A stretch of DNA of 64,000 nucleotides from Paraburkholderia sp. Tr-20389 (GCF_017104565.1 NZ_JAAGPD010000031.1:62001-126000), one strand, 5' to 3'. Numbered from the stretch's first letter, positions 1-9,393 are shown. Numbers and translations: made by a program. The notes: generated from the sequence alone by a model not told the origin.

Positions 1-1199
1 CCCATCAAGGTGAGTCCTTCTTCCAGATTGCGCGGCAGCTGATACGGCAGTTCATAGCCGTCGCTGGAGAGAGGCTCGGTGGGCGTGAGCCGCTGCGTGA
101 TGCCGAGATAACCGGCCGCGAGCGTGCCCGCAATCGCGAGGTACGGATTGCAGTCGACACCCGGAATGCGGTTCTCGATGCGGCGCGCCTGCGGGCCCGA
201 ATGCGGAATGCGGAAGCCGACGGTGCGGTTGTCATAACCCCATTGCACGTTGATCGGCGCAGCCATGAAACGCGACAGGCGGCGATACGAGTTGATGTAC
301 GGTGCGAAGATCGGCATCAACGCAGGCGTGTACTTCTGCAAACCGGCAAGGTACTGGTTGAACATTTCCGTCGGCTTGCCGTCGCTGCCCGTGAACAGGT
401 TCTGGCCCGTCTCTTCATCGACGAGGCTTTGATGCACGTGCATGGCCGAGCCCGGTTCGCCTTCCATCGGCTTCGCCATGAACGTCGCATACATGTGATG
501 ACGCAGCGCCGCTTCGCGCACCGTGCGCTTGAACAGGAACACCTGGTCCGCGAGCTTGAGCGGATCGCCATGCAGGAAGTTGATTTCCATCTGCGCGGCG
601 CCCACTTCGTGAATCAGCGTGTCGACTTCGAGTTCCTGGATGTCGCAGTACTCGTAGATGTCTTCGAACAGCGGGTCGAACTCGTTGACGGCTTCGATCG
701 AATACGCCTGGCGTCCCGTTTCAGCGCGCCCCGTACGTCCGACGGGCGGGCGCAACGGCAGGTCGGGATCCTTGTTCATGTCGACCAGATAGAACTCCAA
801 CTCCGGTGCGATGACGGGCTTCCAGCCCTTGGCCTTGTACAGGTCGAGCACGCGGCGCAGCACGCGGCGCGGCGAGATCGCAACGGGCGTGCCGTCGAAA
901 TGCACGCAGTCGTGGATCACCTGCGCGGTCGGATCGACGGCCCACGGAATGATGCGGATCGTCGACGGATCGGGCACGCACACCATGTCGGGATCGGTGA
1001 CGCCCGTGAGCGTGCCGTCTTCGGGATACTCGCCCGTCACGGTCTGGATCATCACCGCTTGCGGCAGACGCATCGACTCGCCGGATTCAAACTTGCTGCG
1101 CGGAATGATCTTGCCGCGCGCGATGCCCGCCATGTCGGGAATGATCGCTTCGATTTCAGTGATGTGATGCTTCTTCAGAAACTCGTCAATTTCATGCAT
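1..1199 (-). CDS. puuA: Gamma-glutamylputrescine synthetase (glutamine synthetase family), 3' end outside window
   Basis: ATP-dependent ligation of glutamate to putrescine, first step of the Puu putrescine pathway, in the cytoplasm. The reading frame starts MHEIDEFLKK and runs 399 residues to the window edge; the E. coli enzyme is about 472, so roughly 70 residues are missing. Glutamine synthetase signatures are visible: APELEFYLV, GAAQMEINF, the ATP-site stretch PGSAMHVHQSL and NRTVGFRIP followed by NRIPGVDCNPY. It lies 35 nt downstream of puuD in the same direction, so the two are probably co-transcribed. The puu neighbours favour PuuA over a plain GlnA; GlnA-like paralogues of this type (GlnA2/GlnA3) are the alternative name. 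Confidence 0.9.
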   Translation of the reverse strand, partial: MHEIDEFLKKHHITEIEAIIPDMAGIARGKIIPRSKFESGESMRLPQAVMIQTVTGEYPEDGTLTGVTDPDMVCVPDPSTIRIIPWAVDPTAQVIHDCVHFDGTPVAISPRRVLRRVLDLYKAKGWKPVIAPELEFYLVDMNKDPDLPLRPPVGRTGRAETGRQAYSIEAVNEFDPLFEDIYEYCDIQELEVDTLIHEVGAAQMEINFLHGDPLKLADQVFLFKRTVREAALRHHMYATFMAKPMEGEPGSAMHVHQSLVDEETGQNLFTGSDGKPTEMFNQYLAGLQKYTPALMPIFAPYINSYRRLSRFMAAPINVQWGYDNRTVGFRIPHSGPQARRIENRIPGVDCNPYLAIAGTLAAGYLGITQRLTPTEPLSSDGYELPYQLPRNLEEGLTLM

Positions 1200-1234
1200 G
1201 ATCGTTCTCTCTGTTTTTTTGCGCTGGACGGGGA

Positions 1235-2023
1235 TCAGACATGTGCGCTTGCAGCCGCTGCCGAACCCGTCCTGATGCGCATTCGATCGCGGCACGCCGC
1301 ACCGAACGCACGGAAGATCGCGGTCGATAACGCGTCGCTCGCATGCTTCCACTCCGGGTGCCACTGCACACCCAGCGTGAAGGCACGCGCATGCGATACG
1401 CCGATCGCTTCGATCAAACCGTCCGGCGCGCGGGCTTCGACCGTGAGGCCGTCGCCGAGCCGCTCGACGCCTTGTCCATGCAGCGAATTCACGCGCACTT
1501 CGCTCGCGCCGCCGGCGAGCTTCTGCAACAGCCCGCCTTGCACGAGATGCAGCGCATGCGAGGGCGCGTACTGCAGGTCGAGGTCGTCTTCCTTGTTCTC
1601 GCGATGGTCGTCATAGCCGTCCACCGTTTGAACGCTTTGATGCAGCGTTCCGCCGAATACGACATTCATTTCCTGGAAGCCACGGCAAATAGCGAGGACG
1701 GGAATGCCCGCGTCGATCGCGGCACGCATCAGCGGCAGTGTCGTCGCGTCGCGCGCGGCGTCGTGCAGCGTGCCGGGCGCGCTCGCATGACCGCCGTAGC
1801 GATCCGGTTCGACATTCGAGTAGCTGCCCGTGAAGAGCAGGCCGTCGATATGTGCAAGCAGATCTTCGGGCGCCTGCCGCTCGCCTAACGCGGGCAACAG
1901 CATCGCGAGCGCCTGTGCGCCGTCCACGACGGCAGCGATGTATTTCTCGCCGGCGACGTGCGACGGGTGCGGGCCCATCATCGTTCTGTCGGCGCTGATG
2001 CCGACCAGGGGTTTGATTTGCAT
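1235..2023 (-). CDS. puuD: Gamma-glutamyl-gamma-aminobutyrate hydrolase
   Basis: Releases GABA from gamma-glutamyl-GABA, the last glutamyl-dependent step of the Puu pathway. It is a 262-residue class I glutamine amidotransferase-like fold. The nucleophile cysteine sits in LAICRGFQEMN and the catalytic histidine in GVQWHPEWKH. The open frame extends upstream, but the conserved N-terminus begins at MQIKPLVGISAD, so I place the start at 2023. It is first of the leftward puuD-puuA unit. The family usually has about 250 residues, so this is full length. Confidence 0.92.
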   Translation of the reverse strand: MQIKPLVGISADRTMMGPHPSHVAGEKYIAAVVDGAQALAMLLPALGERQAPEDLLAHIDGLLFTGSYSNVEPDRYGGHASAPGTLHDAARDATTLPLMRAAIDAGIPVLAICRGFQEMNVVFGGTLHQSVQTVDGYDDHRENKEDDLDLQYAPSHALHLVQGGLLQKLAGGASEVRVNSLHGQGVERLGDGLTVEARAPDGLIEAIGVSHARAFTLGVQWHPEWKHASDALSTAIFRAFGAACRDRMRIRTGSAAAASAHV

Positions 2024-2972
2024 GACTAACGTGTATTCGTTGTTGATTGCTGGAACGCAGCAAATATTGCATCGTGTACGTGCGGCACGATTCCGCCGCC
2101 GTGCGCAGAGCGCAAAGCTGCTGAATGGTGCTTGCGTGGCAGCGCCGTCAGCGCATCGCGCCGCGTGTTGCAATCAGATACGCGGTCCGGTTGGCTCCGC
2201 TGCGTGCAATCGCAGGCGTGCAACGGCGCGAGCCCGTTTTAAGGACGAGCGCGACCGATGCCGCAGCGCATGCAAGCGCGCGAAGCGTTGACCCGCGAGC
2301 GGGCCGGACTGCGAAAGGCGGAGAGGCGCTAGGGCAAGAGCGATGCGACTTCGTCGGTATGCACCGCGATAAACGCACGCGCTGAAATGGAGTTGTGACG
2401 ACGAACGGAACGGCGCGACAGGATCGTGAAGACGGACAGAAAGCGGCGAAACGCAAGCCTGCCGTTGCTGCCGTCGGCGATGGCGTTGTCAGCGCGAAGA
2501 CACCTCGCGAACTGACTACGATCCCACCTAACCAAAGGGCCTCGGACTCTCACGATTACACTCGACTGGCACGTTGAAAGTATTGAACGCCCCGCTCGAA
2601 AAACGCGTCTGACGTTTAAAGAAACGGGACGACAGGTTGTTATTCGAATTGCATCTTTTACCCGTTGCGCGGCGATGAATCGAGCCTTTCAACCGGCTAA
2701 ACAAGCAAAGCAACATCAACCTGTAGTTCAGCATATACGAGTCAAAAAGGCCGTCAAAGTCTTTTTACGAATCTTTGATGAGGGCTTACCCTGAGCTATC
2801 TATACGCATTTATGTCCACTTTGAAGCGGGTCGATGCGTAAAAATTTCGTTTCGCTTTCAGGGTTTTCCCCAGCGGCGATCAATTTAAAGTGATTAGAAT
2901 ATTCAACACACGCGCGTGCTATTCGAGCGACGTTTTCCTTGTGCAGAACTTTCCGTTTTCGTGAGTACATCG
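2024..2972. promoter_or_regulatory. Long divergent intergenic region between puuDA and puuRC
   Basis: About 950 bp without a convincing gene; the short frames here have no recognisable protein features. The left 500 bp is GC-rich. The stretch 2530-2910 is clearly AT-richer than its surroundings and is the likely promoter zone for puuR and perhaps puuC. A perfect GAATATTC palindrome near 2897 could be part of a PuuR site, but I cannot match it to a known motif. Confidence 0.4.
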
Positions 2973-3524
2973 ATGTCCATTGAAGTCGCCACCCGCCTGC
3001 AATACATCCGCAAAAAGCACGGTCTTTCGCAGCGCGAGCTGGCTAAACGGGCGGGCGTGACGAATGGCACGATTTCGCTGATCGAACAGAATCGCGTGAG
3101 TCCTTCCGTCGGCTCGCTAAAGAAGTTGCTCGAATGCATTCCGATGAGCCTCGCCGAATTCTTCACATTTGAAGTCGAGGCCGATCGCACGGTGGTGTCG
3201 CGCCGTGCCGACATGCCGAATCTCGGCAATGAGCAGATCGAGTTCTATCTGGCGGGCGCGAGTGTCAAGGACCGCAATATGGGCATCATGCGCGAGGTGT
3301 ATCAGCCTCACGCGGATACGGGCCCTGAAATGTTGCAGCATGCGGGGCACGAGGGCGGCGTGGTGGTCAGCGGTCAACTCGAATTGACCGTCGACGGCAC
3401 CACGTGGCTGCTCGACCCCGGTGACAGCTATTACTTCGAAAGCCGCTTACCGCATCGTTTTCGCAATCCCAGCGCGCAGCAGGTGTGCGAAGTCGTGTCG
3501 GCCAATTCGCCGCCCACTTTCTAG
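2973..3524 (+). CDS. puuR: Putrescine-responsive transcriptional regulator, XRE-cupin type
   Basis: DNA-binding repressor of the puu genes. It has 183 residues, matching the usual ~185. An N-terminal XRE helix-turn-helix (about residues 8-62, GLSQRELAKRAGVTNGTISL) is followed by a C-terminal cupin ligand-binding domain (about 105-175, ending in DSYYFESRLPHRFRNP). I use the ATG at 2973 (MSIEVATRLQ); a GTG four codons upstream is in frame and possible. It lies 101 nt before puuC on the same strand and is divergent from puuDA, the expected position for the pathway regulator. Confidence 0.92.
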   Translation: MSIEVATRLQYIRKKHGLSQRELAKRAGVTNGTISLIEQNRVSPSVGSLKKLLECIPMSLAEFFTFEVEADRTVVSRRADMPNLGNEQIEFYLAGASVKDRNMGIMREVYQPHADTGPEMLQHAGHEGGVVVSGQLELTVDGTTWLLDPGDSYYFESRLPHRFRNPSAQQVCEVVSANSPPTF

Positions 3525-3625
3525 GTCTTTTCGCACGCCGCTTCGCGTCAACGCGTATCGGCGCAGCATTGAATGATGCGCATACCGGATGGTCTGCGCT
3601 GAACGCATAACATTGAGGCATCCTG

Positions 3626-5119
3626 ATGGACAAGACGACATTGGCTTACTGGCAAGAAAAGGCAGCAGCGCTTGCAATCGAAGGGCGCGCATTTATCGAC
3701 GGTGAATACCGTTCCGCCGGAAACGGGCGGACGTTCGACTGCGTCAGTCCTATTGACGGCAAGGTGCTCGTCAAGGTCGCCGATTGCGGCGAAGCCGACG
3801 TGAATGCCGCCGTGCGCGCTGCGCGCCGTGCATTCGATGCAGGCGTATGGTCCGGACTCAATCCGCGTCAGCGCAAGGCAAAGCTGCTCAAATGGGCAGC
3901 GCTGATGCGCGAGCATCTCGACGAACTCGCGTTGCTGGAAACACTCGATGCGGGCAAGCCGATCGGCGACACGACGACGGTGGATGTGCCGGGCGCGGTC
4001 TATTGCGTCGAATGGTTTGCAGAAGCGATCGATAAAGTAGGCGGCGAAGTGGCGCCCGCCGATCATCACCTGGTTGGACTCGTGACGCGTGAGCCGCTCG
4101 GCGTCGTCGCGGCCGTGGTGCCGTGGAATTTCCCGATCCTGATGGCGTCGTGGAAATTCGGTCCCGCGCTTGCGGCAGGCAATAGCGTGGTGCTCAAGCC
4201 TTCGGAGAAGTCGCCGCTGACCGCGATTCGCGTCGCGCAACTCGCGCACGAAGCGGGTATCCCTGCTGGCGTATTCAATGTCGTGCCGGGCGGCGGCGAG
4301 CCGGGCAAACTGCTCGCGCTGCATCACGATGTGGATTGCCTCGCGTTCACTGGTTCGACGAATGTCGGCAAGCTGATCATGCAGTATGCAGGTCAGTCCA
4401 ATCTGAAGCGCGTGTGGCTCGAACTGGGCGGCAAGTCGCCGAATATCGTGCTGCCCGATTGCCCCGATCTCGACCGCGCGGCCAGGACGGCGGCGGGCGC
4501 GATCTTCTACAACATGGGCGAGATGTGCACGGCGGGCTCACGTCTGCTCGTGCATCGCGACATCAAGGACGCATTTCTCGACAAGCTGGTCGCGGCGGCT
4601 CGCGGCTATGCGCCGGGCAATCCGCTGGATCCGAAGACGTCGATGGGCGCGATCGTCGATCAGGTGCAACTCGATCGCGTGCTCGGCTATATCGAAGCAG
4701 GTCGCGCCGAAGCGAAACTGCTGCATGGCGGCGCGCGCGTGCAGCAGGAAAGCGGTGGCTTCTATATCGAGCCGACTGTTTTCGATGTGCCGAAACACGA
4801 CGCGAAAATTGCGCGTGAAGAGATCTTCGGTCCGGTGCTCTCGGTAATCACGTTCGATACGGTCGACGAAGCCGTGCAGATCGCGAATGACAGCGACTAT
4901 GGTCTGGCCGCAGCCGTGTGGACCTCGAATCTGACGACGGCGCATGAAGTGTCGCGGCGTCTGCGCGCGGGGACGGTATGGGTCAACTGCTATGACGAAG
5001 GCGGCGACATGAACTTCCCGTTCGGCGGCTACAAGCAGTCGGGCAATGGGCGCGACAAGTCGTTGCATGCACTGGAGAAATACACGGAGCTGAAGTCGAC
5101 GCTGGTGCGTTTGCGTTGA
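3626..5119 (+). CDS. puuC: Gamma-glutamyl-gamma-aminobutyraldehyde dehydrogenase
   Basis: NAD(P)-dependent oxidation of gamma-glutamyl-aminobutyraldehyde in putrescine catabolism. It has 497 residues, full length for an aldehyde dehydrogenase. The catalytic cysteine is in FYNMGEMCTAGSR, the general-base glutamate in LELGGKSPNIV, and VPWNFPILMASWK is the cofactor-site stretch. The N-terminus (LAYWQEKAAALAIEGRAFI) closely follows the PuuC pattern, which sets it apart from generic ALDHs. It follows puuR. The oxidase PuuB is not in the window. Confidence 0.92.
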   Translation: MDKTTLAYWQEKAAALAIEGRAFIDGEYRSAGNGRTFDCVSPIDGKVLVKVADCGEADVNAAVRAARRAFDAGVWSGLNPRQRKAKLLKWAALMREHLDELALLETLDAGKPIGDTTTVDVPGAVYCVEWFAEAIDKVGGEVAPADHHLVGLVTREPLGVVAAVVPWNFPILMASWKFGPALAAGNSVVLKPSEKSPLTAIRVAQLAHEAGIPAGVFNVVPGGGEPGKLLALHHDVDCLAFTGSTNVGKLIMQYAGQSNLKRVWLELGGKSPNIVLPDCPDLDRAARTAAGAIFYNMGEMCTAGSRLLVHRDIKDAFLDKLVAAARGYAPGNPLDPKTSMGAIVDQVQLDRVLGYIEAGRAEAKLLHGGARVQQESGGFYIEPTVFDVPKHDAKIAREEIFGPVLSVITFDTVDEAVQIANDSDYGLAAAVWTSNLTTAHEVSRRLRAGTVWVNCYDEGGDMNFPFGGYKQSGNGRDKSLHALEKYTELKSTLVRLR

Positions 5120-5131
5120 TGCGAAGGCGGC

Positions 5132-5159
5132 GCGCGGCGCGTTAAAAGACGCGCTGCGC
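5132..5159. terminator. Hairpin between convergent puuC and MFS gene
   Basis: An 11-bp stem (GCGCGGCGCGT with ACGCGCTGCGC, one G-U wobble) around a TAAAAG loop fills the 42-nt gap between two convergent genes. No U-tract follows, so termination here is an inference from position. Confidence 0.45.
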
Positions 5160-5161
5160 GT

Positions 5162-6370
5162 TCATGGCGACGAAGGCGAGGGCGTACGCTGTCGCGCCTG
5201 GCGGTGCCCTTCGCGCATGCCTAGCGTGTAGATCATGAGTGCGCCGCTCATGATCGCGAGTTGCCACATCAGCAGATCGTTACCGAGTGCTTTCATCGCA
5301 GGGCCGGCAAACAGCGGCCCGGCGATCGAGCATGCGGTGAAGGCTAGCGATAGAACACGCATGTTGCGCGTGATCGCCTCTTTGTCGCTGCACGCGGCCG
5401 CATACATGCCGAGCGTGATGTACGCGCTGTTCATGCCGCCGAGAACGAGCGCGGCCACGATACAGGCAAACGAAGCCGACGGCGCGAACGAAAACCCAAC
5501 GATCGATATCGTGCTCGCCAACGCACAAACGATCACCGTCGCGGCGAGACCGAAACGGTCTGCCAGCCATCCAACGGGAAATTGCAGCACCATCCCGCCC
5601 ATGCCGAAACACGCGAGCATCGTCGCGGTTTGTGCGATGGTGAGGCCGCGGCTGTCGGCGAAGAGTGGAAAGAGTCCATAGAGTGCGCCATCGCCGATGC
5701 CGCCGACGGCGATCGTGACCAGACCGAGGCACACGACCGGGCCGAGTTCGACGCGTTTGCCGTGCGCGATATGCGGCACGGAGGCGTGCTGCCGCGCAGA
5801 CGATCGCGTGAACCAGAGCGGAATCGCGGCGGCTGCCGTCAGGAACGAGCCCGCGAGGAATACGAGTGTTCCGTTCACGCCGCACACGACGGCCAGCGCG
5901 GGCGCAAGCACGCCCGCCGATCCGATCAGCGCCTCATGGATGCCGACCACTTTGCCGCTCTTGCCGGCGGGCACGAGACTGTAGAGCCAGGTTTCGTTCG
6001 CGATCCAGCGCAAGCCGATGCCAAGTCCCGTGAGCATGCCCGGCACGATCCACGCGGGCCACGACAAGGCGACCAACGACCCGTACGCAATCAGCGAGGC
6101 CGCGAGTCCCAGCGACACCGTCGCCTTCGAACCCACACGCTCTATCAAACGCGGCGCGAACAGCAGGCCGATGAACATGCCCGTCCATTGAGCGGCTGCG
6201 AACAGTCCGGCGCGCGGCGCGTCGAGCCCTTGTTGCGCGAGCCACACGGGCAGCACCATGAAGCCGATGCCGAACTGACCGATCTGCGCAAGCGTCGAGA
6301 CGGCCGTCAGCGCGGCCACGGCGCTCCAGCGCACGGGCGGATTTGCCGTGCGGTTATCGGGTGCGTTCAC
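5162..6370 (-). CDS. MFS transporter (YcaD-like)
   Basis: Inner-membrane carrier of about 402 residues with 12 predicted transmembrane segments, beginning after a short cytoplasmic tail (NAPDNRTANPPVRW). The TM2-3 signature region reads FAPRLIERVGSKATVSLG, and a second-half equivalent is GWLADRFGLAAT. I choose the GTG at 6370, which overlaps the stop of the upstream MarR gene (GTGA), over a longer in-frame start whose leader looks non-coding. The translational coupling to the regulator suggests an exporter under its control. The substrate is unknown. Confidence 0.8.
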   Translation of the reverse strand: MNAPDNRTANPPVRWSAVAALTAVSTLAQIGQFGIGFMVLPVWLAQQGLDAPRAGLFAAAQWTGMFIGLLFAPRLIERVGSKATVSLGLAASLIAYGSLVALSWPAWIVPGMLTGLGIGLRWIANETWLYSLVPAGKSGKVVGIHEALIGSAGVLAPALAVVCGVNGTLVFLAGSFLTAAAAIPLWFTRSSARQHASVPHIAHGKRVELGPVVCLGLVTIAVGGIGDGALYGLFPLFADSRGLTIAQTATMLACFGMGGMVLQFPVGWLADRFGLAATVIVCALASTISIVGFSFAPSASFACIVAALVLGGMNSAYITLGMYAAACSDKEAITRNMRVLSLAFTACSIAGPLFAGPAMKALGNDLLMWQLAIMSGALMIYTLGMREGHRQARQRTPSPSSP

Positions 6371-6900
6371 GATGCGTCTCCGCCCGGCATCGGCAGCCCC
6401 TGGTCGCGGCATTCGACGGGGCAGCCCGCTTTCAGGCACGGCTTGTCGTCGCAGAAGCGGCACAGCTGCATGGCGTGCGACGCGTCGCGCGTCTCGTTCC
6501 AGAGAATCTTGATCAGCAGATGCTCGAATACATCGCGCTCGTCTTCGTCAAGGCGTGCGACGATCCGTTCGAGCATGCGCCCGCGCGCGGTCCGCAAGCG
6601 GTTCGCTTCGCGGCGCCCGCTTGCCGTCAACACCAGCGCGACGGAGCGCTTGTCGCTGCCCGCCTTCTTTTCGACCAGCCCCGCATCGACGAGGCCCGCG
6701 ACGGCGCGCACGGCGGCGGGATGCGAAAGATCGACGGCATCGCGCAGCAGTTCGATCGATGAATTCGGATACTGGCCGATCGCATTGAGCATCGCACGTG
6801 CTGTCGAGCCGGACAGCGCGGGAATGGAAGGCTGCGCGTCGAGTTCGTCCGTCACCAGAAGGGCAAGCACGCCAAGCAGATTTTCCGTGCGCCGGGTCAT
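6367..6900 (-). CDS. MarR family regulator with C-terminal cysteine cluster
   Basis: A 177-residue winged-helix regulator. The HTH lies around residues 45-80 (SIELLRDAVDLSHPAAVRAVAGL) with the wing AGSDKRSVALVLTASGRREA. The unusual part is the C-terminal extension with five cysteines (C147, C150, C155, C160, C164) in LCRFCDDKPCLKAGCPVEC, which could bind metal or sense redox state. Its stop overlaps the MFS start, so the pair forms an operon, and a strong palindrome lies just upstream, suggesting autoregulation. Confidence 0.82.
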   Translation of the reverse strand: MTRRTENLLGVLALLVTDELDAQPSIPALSGSTARAMLNAIGQYPNSSIELLRDAVDLSHPAAVRAVAGLVDAGLVEKKAGSDKRSVALVLTASGRREANRLRTARGRMLERIVARLDEDERDVFEHLLIKILWNETRDASHAMQLCRFCDDKPCLKAGCPVECRDQGLPMPGGDAS

Positions 6901-6915
6901 CGCGTCACCTCAATG

Positions 6916-6948
6916 TGTGCACTGTGCATATGTGCATGATGCACATAT
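6916..6948. promoter_or_regulatory. Candidate MarR operator
   Basis: A perfect 21-bp palindrome (ATATGTGCA-TGA-TGCACATAT, 6928-6948) sits 28 nt upstream of the MarR start codon. Two further TGTGCA half-sites in direct orientation begin at 6916 and 6923. The spacing and position fit an autoregulatory operator for the MarR-MFS operon; binding is inferred. Confidence 0.65.
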
Positions 6949-7109
6949 ACGGCGGCAACTTCAAGGTGAATTTCGTCCATCCTTTTTTACCTTTGCTCAG
7001 CGTCTTGCACAGAAATATCCAGTAACGGATTAGTAACTCACTTGCGAGTCGATTCGACTATTGTTCATATATTGCAGGTTGGTTTTTTCACATTGGCAGG
7101 TCGACGAAG

Positions 7110-7694
7110 ATGAACAAGACTCAGGTCGCTAGAAAGGTCGCTATGCCGGCGGTCGTCGTCGGGGTGTTGCTTGCATTGGGTGGTTGCGCAGTGGCGCCGC
7201 CCAGCGGGCCGAGCGTCGTGGCGTTGCCGCGCAAGGGCGAGCCGCTCGAACAGTTCCAGCAGGAAGACTACGCGTGTCGCGACTACGCGTACCACAGCAC
7301 GGACGCGAACGGCGCAGCGCAGGCGGCGACGAACAATGCGGCGGGCAGCGCGGCGGTCGGCACGCTGGGCGGCGCAGCCGTCGGCGCGCTGCTCGGTGCG
7401 GCGGCGGGTAATGCCGGCGCGGGCGCGGCGATCGGGGCGGGCAGCGGCCTGCTGATCGGCGGAGCGACGGGGGCAAATGGTGCGTCGTATTCGGCGTATG
7501 GTTTGCAGGCCCGCTACGATGCGGCGTACGCACAGTGCATGACGTCGAAGGGCAACAGCATTGCGCAGCCGCAGGCGCCCGTCTACGCGACGCCGCCTGC
7601 ATACTATGCGCCAGCGCCTGCTTACTATGGGCCGCCGCGTCCTTACTACTATGGCCCGCCGGGTGTGGTCTACGCGCCGTATCCGTACTACTGA
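7110..7694 (+). CDS. Glycine-zipper outer-membrane lipoprotein
   Basis: A 194-residue envelope protein. A lipoprotein signal peptide ends at a lipobox LGGC (acylated C26). Residues about 75-125 are a glycine-zipper segment (repeated GxxxG in GGAAVGALLGAAAGNAGAGAAIG). The C-terminus is rich in Pro-Tyr (PAYYAPAPAYYGPPRPYYYG). Proteins with this layout are common in Burkholderia, and their function is largely unknown; the zipper may insert into or oligomerise at the membrane. It is a single gene with its own terminator. Confidence 0.82.
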   Translation: MNKTQVARKVAMPAVVVGVLLALGGCAVAPPSGPSVVALPRKGEPLEQFQQEDYACRDYAYHSTDANGAAQAATNNAAGSAAVGTLGGAAVGALLGAAAGNAGAGAAIGAGSGLLIGGATGANGASYSAYGLQARYDAAYAQCMTSKGNSIAQPQAPVYATPPAYYAPAPAYYGPPRPYYYGPPGVVYAPYPYY

Positions 7695-7712
7695 TTCGCA
7701 CGTCTGAAAAGT

Positions 7713-7743
7713 GTGAGCGCGTCATCCGCGCTCACGCTTTTTT
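7713..7743 (+). terminator. Rho-independent terminator after the lipoprotein gene
   Basis: A perfect 9-bp stem GTGAGCGCG / CGCGCTCAC with loop TCATC is followed by GCTTTTTTG, 18 nt after the stop codon. This is a strong intrinsic terminator. Confidence 0.9.
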
Positions 7744-7746
7744 GTT

Positions 7747-9291
7747 TCAGTCTGTGGATTGCGCGCATGTCGTAGCACGCGCTTCGCGGAGTGACGGACG
7801 TTTCGTCAACGCGCCGAACGTCACGAAGCTCGCCAGCGCGAGCAACCACACACCCACGCCGCCATACATCATCACCCAGCGGAACCCGTGCACGAGCGCA
7901 TCGTGTGCCATCTTCGGATCGAGCGCGACGACGTGGCCTGCAGCAATTGCAGCGCTCACCGCGTGAATCTGCGCAGCGTCCTGCACGTCCGGCAATGCGT
8001 GCGACAAGTACGCTTTCACACCCGCCACCAGCACGAACCCCATCAACGCGATGTTGATCGCGAGCGCGATCATCCGCGCACTCATGTCGACGCCCGAAGC
8101 CATGCCCGCGCGCGCCGTCGATACAGCGCCTGTCGTCGTATTCGTCACCGTCGTGTTGGTGAGGCCGAGCCCCACGCCGGCGACGATGCAGCCCGGCAGC
8201 ATCGTGACCCAGCTCGCATGTTCCGCGCCGCTGCCGGCGTGCATCAGAAAGAAGCCCAGGCCGATCGTGAACAGCCCGCCGGGAATCACGAAGCCCGGCC
8301 GATAGCGATGCGCGAGGCGCTCAGCGACAGGCGGCACGACGAGCGTCGGCAGTGTATAGGCGAGCAGCGCGAGTCCGGCATGCAGATCGTCGTAGCCGAG
8401 CACATGGTGAAAGTACACGGGCAGATAGATCATGAAAGGCCAGAAGCTGAAGTTCATCGCCGCCGATCCGATCAACGCGCCCGAGAATGCACGGATGCGG
8501 AACACGGAGAAGTCGAACATCGGATGCGCGTTGATGGTCTCGGCGATGCAGAACGCGATCAGACACAGCGCGCTCGCCGCGACGATGCCGAGCGCGGTCA
8601 TGCTCGCAAAGCCGAGACCGGCGCCTTGCGTGATGTAGAAGGCGACGCCGAACACGGCCAGCGACAAGGTCACGATGCCCCACACGTCGAGCTTTTGCGC
8701 ATGCGGATCGCGCGACTCGCCGACGCCGCTTGCCGCGAGCGCGATGGTAGCCAGTGCGAGCGGCGCGTGAGCGAGAAACACCCATTGCCAGCCGATCAGC
8801 GCAACCGTCGCGCTGCCGATGATCGGCCCGAATCCCAGTCCGATCCCGAAGATGATGCCCCACGCGGCGAACGCCTTCACGCGCTCGTGGCCCTGCTGGA
8901 ACTGATGCGACAGCACGGCCACCTGGCAGATCAGCATCGCGCCGCCGCTTGCGCCTTGCAGAAAGCGGCCCGCGATGAGCACTGCCATGTTGGGCGCGAG
9001 CCCGCACAGCAACGACGTGATGCCGAACAGCGCAATGCTGACGACGAACACGCGCTTGCGTCCGTAGCGGTCCGCGAGCGTGCCCGTCGCCATCAGCACT
9101 GTCGTGCAGGCGATCGTGTAGGCGTTCATGACCCATTGCATGTCGTTGAAATCGCCGTGCAGAAGCTGTTCGAGCGCCGGCAGGATCGCGGGCACGCTGG
9201 AAATTTCGAGGCCGAACATCAATGACGAAAGGCAGGCGGCGAGCAGCGCGAGTGTGTTCTTGCGAGGATGAAGACGCGGCATGGCGTGCAC
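7747..9291 (-). CDS. DHA2 (EmrB/QacA) family MFS drug transporter
   Basis: A 514-residue inner-membrane protein with 14 predicted transmembrane segments. It has the DHA2 signatures WVMNAYTIACTTVLMATGTLADRYGRKRVF (split here by TM2; key residues G-x-L-A-D-R-x-G-R-K) and the motif-C-like GIGLGFGPIIGSATV. It is typically a proton-driven exporter of toxic compounds. The gene is divergent from a LysR regulator with an inverted repeat between them, a common arrangement for regulated efflux. The start may be the second Met (MPRLHPRK), three codons in. Confidence 0.85.
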   Translation of the reverse strand: MHAMPRLHPRKNTLALLAACLSSLMFGLEISSVPAILPALEQLLHGDFNDMQWVMNAYTIACTTVLMATGTLADRYGRKRVFVVSIALFGITSLLCGLAPNMAVLIAGRFLQGASGGAMLICQVAVLSHQFQQGHERVKAFAAWGIIFGIGLGFGPIIGSATVALIGWQWVFLAHAPLALATIALAASGVGESRDPHAQKLDVWGIVTLSLAVFGVAFYITQGAGLGFASMTALGIVAASALCLIAFCIAETINAHPMFDFSVFRIRAFSGALIGSAAMNFSFWPFMIYLPVYFHHVLGYDDLHAGLALLAYTLPTLVVPPVAERLAHRYRPGFVIPGGLFTIGLGFFLMHAGSGAEHASWVTMLPGCIVAGVGLGLTNTTVTNTTTGAVSTARAGMASGVDMSARMIALAINIALMGFVLVAGVKAYLSHALPDVQDAAQIHAVSAAIAAGHVVALDPKMAHDALVHGFRWVMMYGGVGVWLLALASFVTFGALTKRPSLREARATTCAQSTD

Positions 9292-9318
9292 CCGATGCGG
9301 TGAAGGTGCGGCTACTAT

Positions 9319-9339
9319 ATCGGGAACACTAGTCCCGAT
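9319..9339. promoter_or_regulatory. Candidate LysR operator in the divergent promoter
   Basis: The inverted repeat ATCGGGA-ACACTAG-TCCCGAT (7-bp arms, 7-nt spacer) sits in the 102-bp gap between the DHA2 transporter and the LysR gene. Position and dyad symmetry fit a LysR-type site. Confidence 0.6.
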
Positions 9340-9393
9340 TGGCGAGGCATATTCCGATGAATGATTCCCTTACGGAACCAATGAGGCGGCGCG

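Noticed and set aside
201-1616. 471-codon plus-strand frame opposite puuA/puuD
   Set aside because: Antisense shadow of conserved glutamine-synthetase and hydrolase genes; no protein signature.
2026-2577. Several 60-150-codon frames in the puuD-puuR gap
   Set aside because: Mutually overlapping on both strands, Arg/Ala-rich, no ribosome binding sites or conserved features.
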